From NCBI RefSeq assembly GCF_003026355.1, contig NZ_PYON01000005.1, forward strand, positions 1 through 64,000: 64,000 nucleotides of DNA. Direction: 5' to 3'. Source of the DNA: Photobacterium kishitanii. GTDB taxonomy: Bacteria; Pseudomonadota; Gammaproteobacteria; Enterobacterales; Vibrionaceae. Made by a program: the position numbers and the translations under genes. Below, piece after piece: positions 63,143 through 64,000 of this stretch. Numbering within the stretch: the first letter of the stretch is position 1; the number at the start of each line of letters is the position of its first letter. Under the pieces are notes generated by a model. It was not told where the DNA came from. It did no database searches and saw only the letters and a list, made by a program, of their open reading frames with translations.

Positions 63143-64000
63143 ATGAGAAAAAAGAATAATAAACAGATTCTGAATCATTACTCAGCATGGAAATATGTTG
63201 TGTTAATTGTGACAGTCTCGATTATGTTGCTTAGTGCGATCCCAACTTGGTATGGCGAAAATGCAGCAGTACAAATCAGTGCGAAAGGCGGCTCAATGCC
63301 AACACCTTTTGAGATTCAACGTGTTCTAAAAGAAAATGGCATTGAAGCCAAAACTATTGAACAGCAGCCAACTCGTACTATTGTGGTCGTTAATTCAACC
63401 AAAGAGCAAACTAATACTAAAGAAGCGCTAAACAGCATTATTCATAATGAAAGCCGTTTAACGTTAGCATTAGAACCTGCTGCACCGAAGTGGTTATTAG
63501 GCCTAGGTTTTGAACCTATTAAGTTGGGGCTTGATTTACGTGGTGGTGTGCAATTCTTGCTTGATGTCGATATGAAGGAAGTTTACAAGCAGCATGCACA
63601 GCAGTTGACTGACGATCTTCGTGTTGATTTTCGTAAACAAGATATTCGTGCTGCACGCTCAGAATTGACCAATAATAATCAAGTTCTTGTGCGTCTTCCA
63701 AGTGAAGCTGCGAATGATAAAGTACGTACATACATTCGTACTCAATATCCACAATGGCAAGCGAAGAATGGTCAAGGCGATAACTTAGTCTTGTCTATGC
63801 GTGAAGATGAGCAAACTAATCTGCGTAACTTAACAGTACAGCAGAACTTGCAAACTATGCGTGGCCGTATTGAGCAGTTAGGTATTACCGAAGCATCTGT
63901 ACAGCGTCAAGGTGAAAACCGTATTCGTATTGAGCTTCCAGGTGTACAAGATCCTGCGGCAGCGAAGAACGTTATTGGTGCAACAGCTAGCCTTGCTTTC
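63143..64000 (+). CDS. secD: SecD, protein translocase subunit (partial, probable SecD2)
   Basis: 286 codons from the ATG at 63143 to the window edge; an in-frame ATG at 63110 is a possible earlier start, and neither has a good ribosome site. SecD features: N-terminal membrane segment (about 17-35), periplasmic region, and the conserved LGLDLRGGVQFLLDVDM at about 132-148, and RIRIELPGVQDPAAAKNVIG. SecD with SecF uses ion gradients to pull proteins through SecYEG. yajC and tgt are absent upstream, and a VemP-like gene is present instead. This marks it as the second copy (SecDF2) and not the housekeeping one. Confidence 0.93.
   Translation, partial: MRKKNNKQILNHYSAWKYVVLIVTVSIMLLSAIPTWYGENAAVQISAKGGSMPTPFEIQRVLKENGIEAKTIEQQPTRTIVVVNSTKEQTNTKEALNSIIHNESRLTLALEPAAPKWLLGLGFEPIKLGLDLRGGVQFLLDVDMKEVYKQHAQQLTDDLRVDFRKQDIRAARSELTNNNQVLVRLPSEAANDKVRTYIRTQYPQWQAKNGQGDNLVLSMREDEQTNLRNLTVQQNLQTMRGRIEQLGITEASVQRQGENRIRIELPGVQDPAAAKNVIGATASLAF

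Overview
ORGANISM. The window looks like part of a Vibrionaceae genome, most likely Photobacterium. The DNA is AT-rich. It carries a phaB-phaA-phasin-phaC polyhydroxybutyrate operon, a second Firmicute-like purA copy, a bacterial TrmY homologue and a vemP-secD pair, a combination I associate with Vibrio/Photobacterium and often with the smaller chromosome. This is inference from gene content; there is no rRNA, tRNA, CRISPR array or insertion sequence here to place it further. LAYOUT. 1-5047 (minus): a Bat-type aerotolerance operon (MoxR ATPase, DUF58, DUF4381, VWA, VWA+TPR) that runs off the left edge inside a 36-bp in-frame repeat array. 5718-10085 (plus): PHB synthesis operon ending in a strong terminator. 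10243-15949: small conserved proteins (DUF4332, DUF1496, DUF406), a RecQ-family helicase without HRDC, a lipoprotein amidohydrolase and a PAS-LuxR regulator. 16251-24114: outer-membrane phospholipase A, an Old Yellow Enzyme divergent from its TetR regulator with three matching operators between them, and an RND efflux pump divergent from a second TetR regulator. 24272-30092: a YgiW-type OB-fold protein, a Cof-type HAD phosphatase, and a glycine betaine/proline ABC operon with two copies of the binding protein. 30441-34664: a two-component system followed by a sugar-type binding protein without its permease or ATPase, and an esterase. 34739-41898: MATE transporter and LysR, PhoD-like phosphatase, a helical LEA-like lipoprotein, an NlpE-like lipoprotein and another LysR. 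42074-51158: PurA paralogue, peptidase T, TrmY-like methyltransferase, POT-family transporter, ABC1/UbiB kinase, patatin and PldB-like lipases. 51269-59317: lipoprotein, DyP peroxidase, two paralogous small secreted Cys-rich proteins, a methyltransferase, a GFA protein, HemB and thioredoxin 2. 59808-64000: NupC, a beta-hydroxyacid dehydrogenase, then VemP and the start of SecD. HOW THE GENES WORK TOGETHER. The strongest system is at the right end. The unannotated-looking 205-residue protein at 62271-62888 has a signal peptide and ends in a Ser-Gly-Trp-Lys-Glu-Ser-Asn motif close to its C-terminus. This matches the arrest motif of VemP, the nascent chain that stalls ribosomes when export is slow and so turns on the secDF2 operon. 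A secD gene follows directly, and the 254-base gap between them contains several competing RNA hairpins. Osmotic and salt adaptation also appears in the betaine transporter, and carbon storage in the PHB operon. Two GC-elevated, hairpin-rich intergenic stretches (about 54085-54340 and 59528-59640) look like unannotated structured RNAs. LIMITS. All functional calls come from reading motifs and remembered families, with no database search; start codons were chosen by eye from Shine-Dalgarno spacing.
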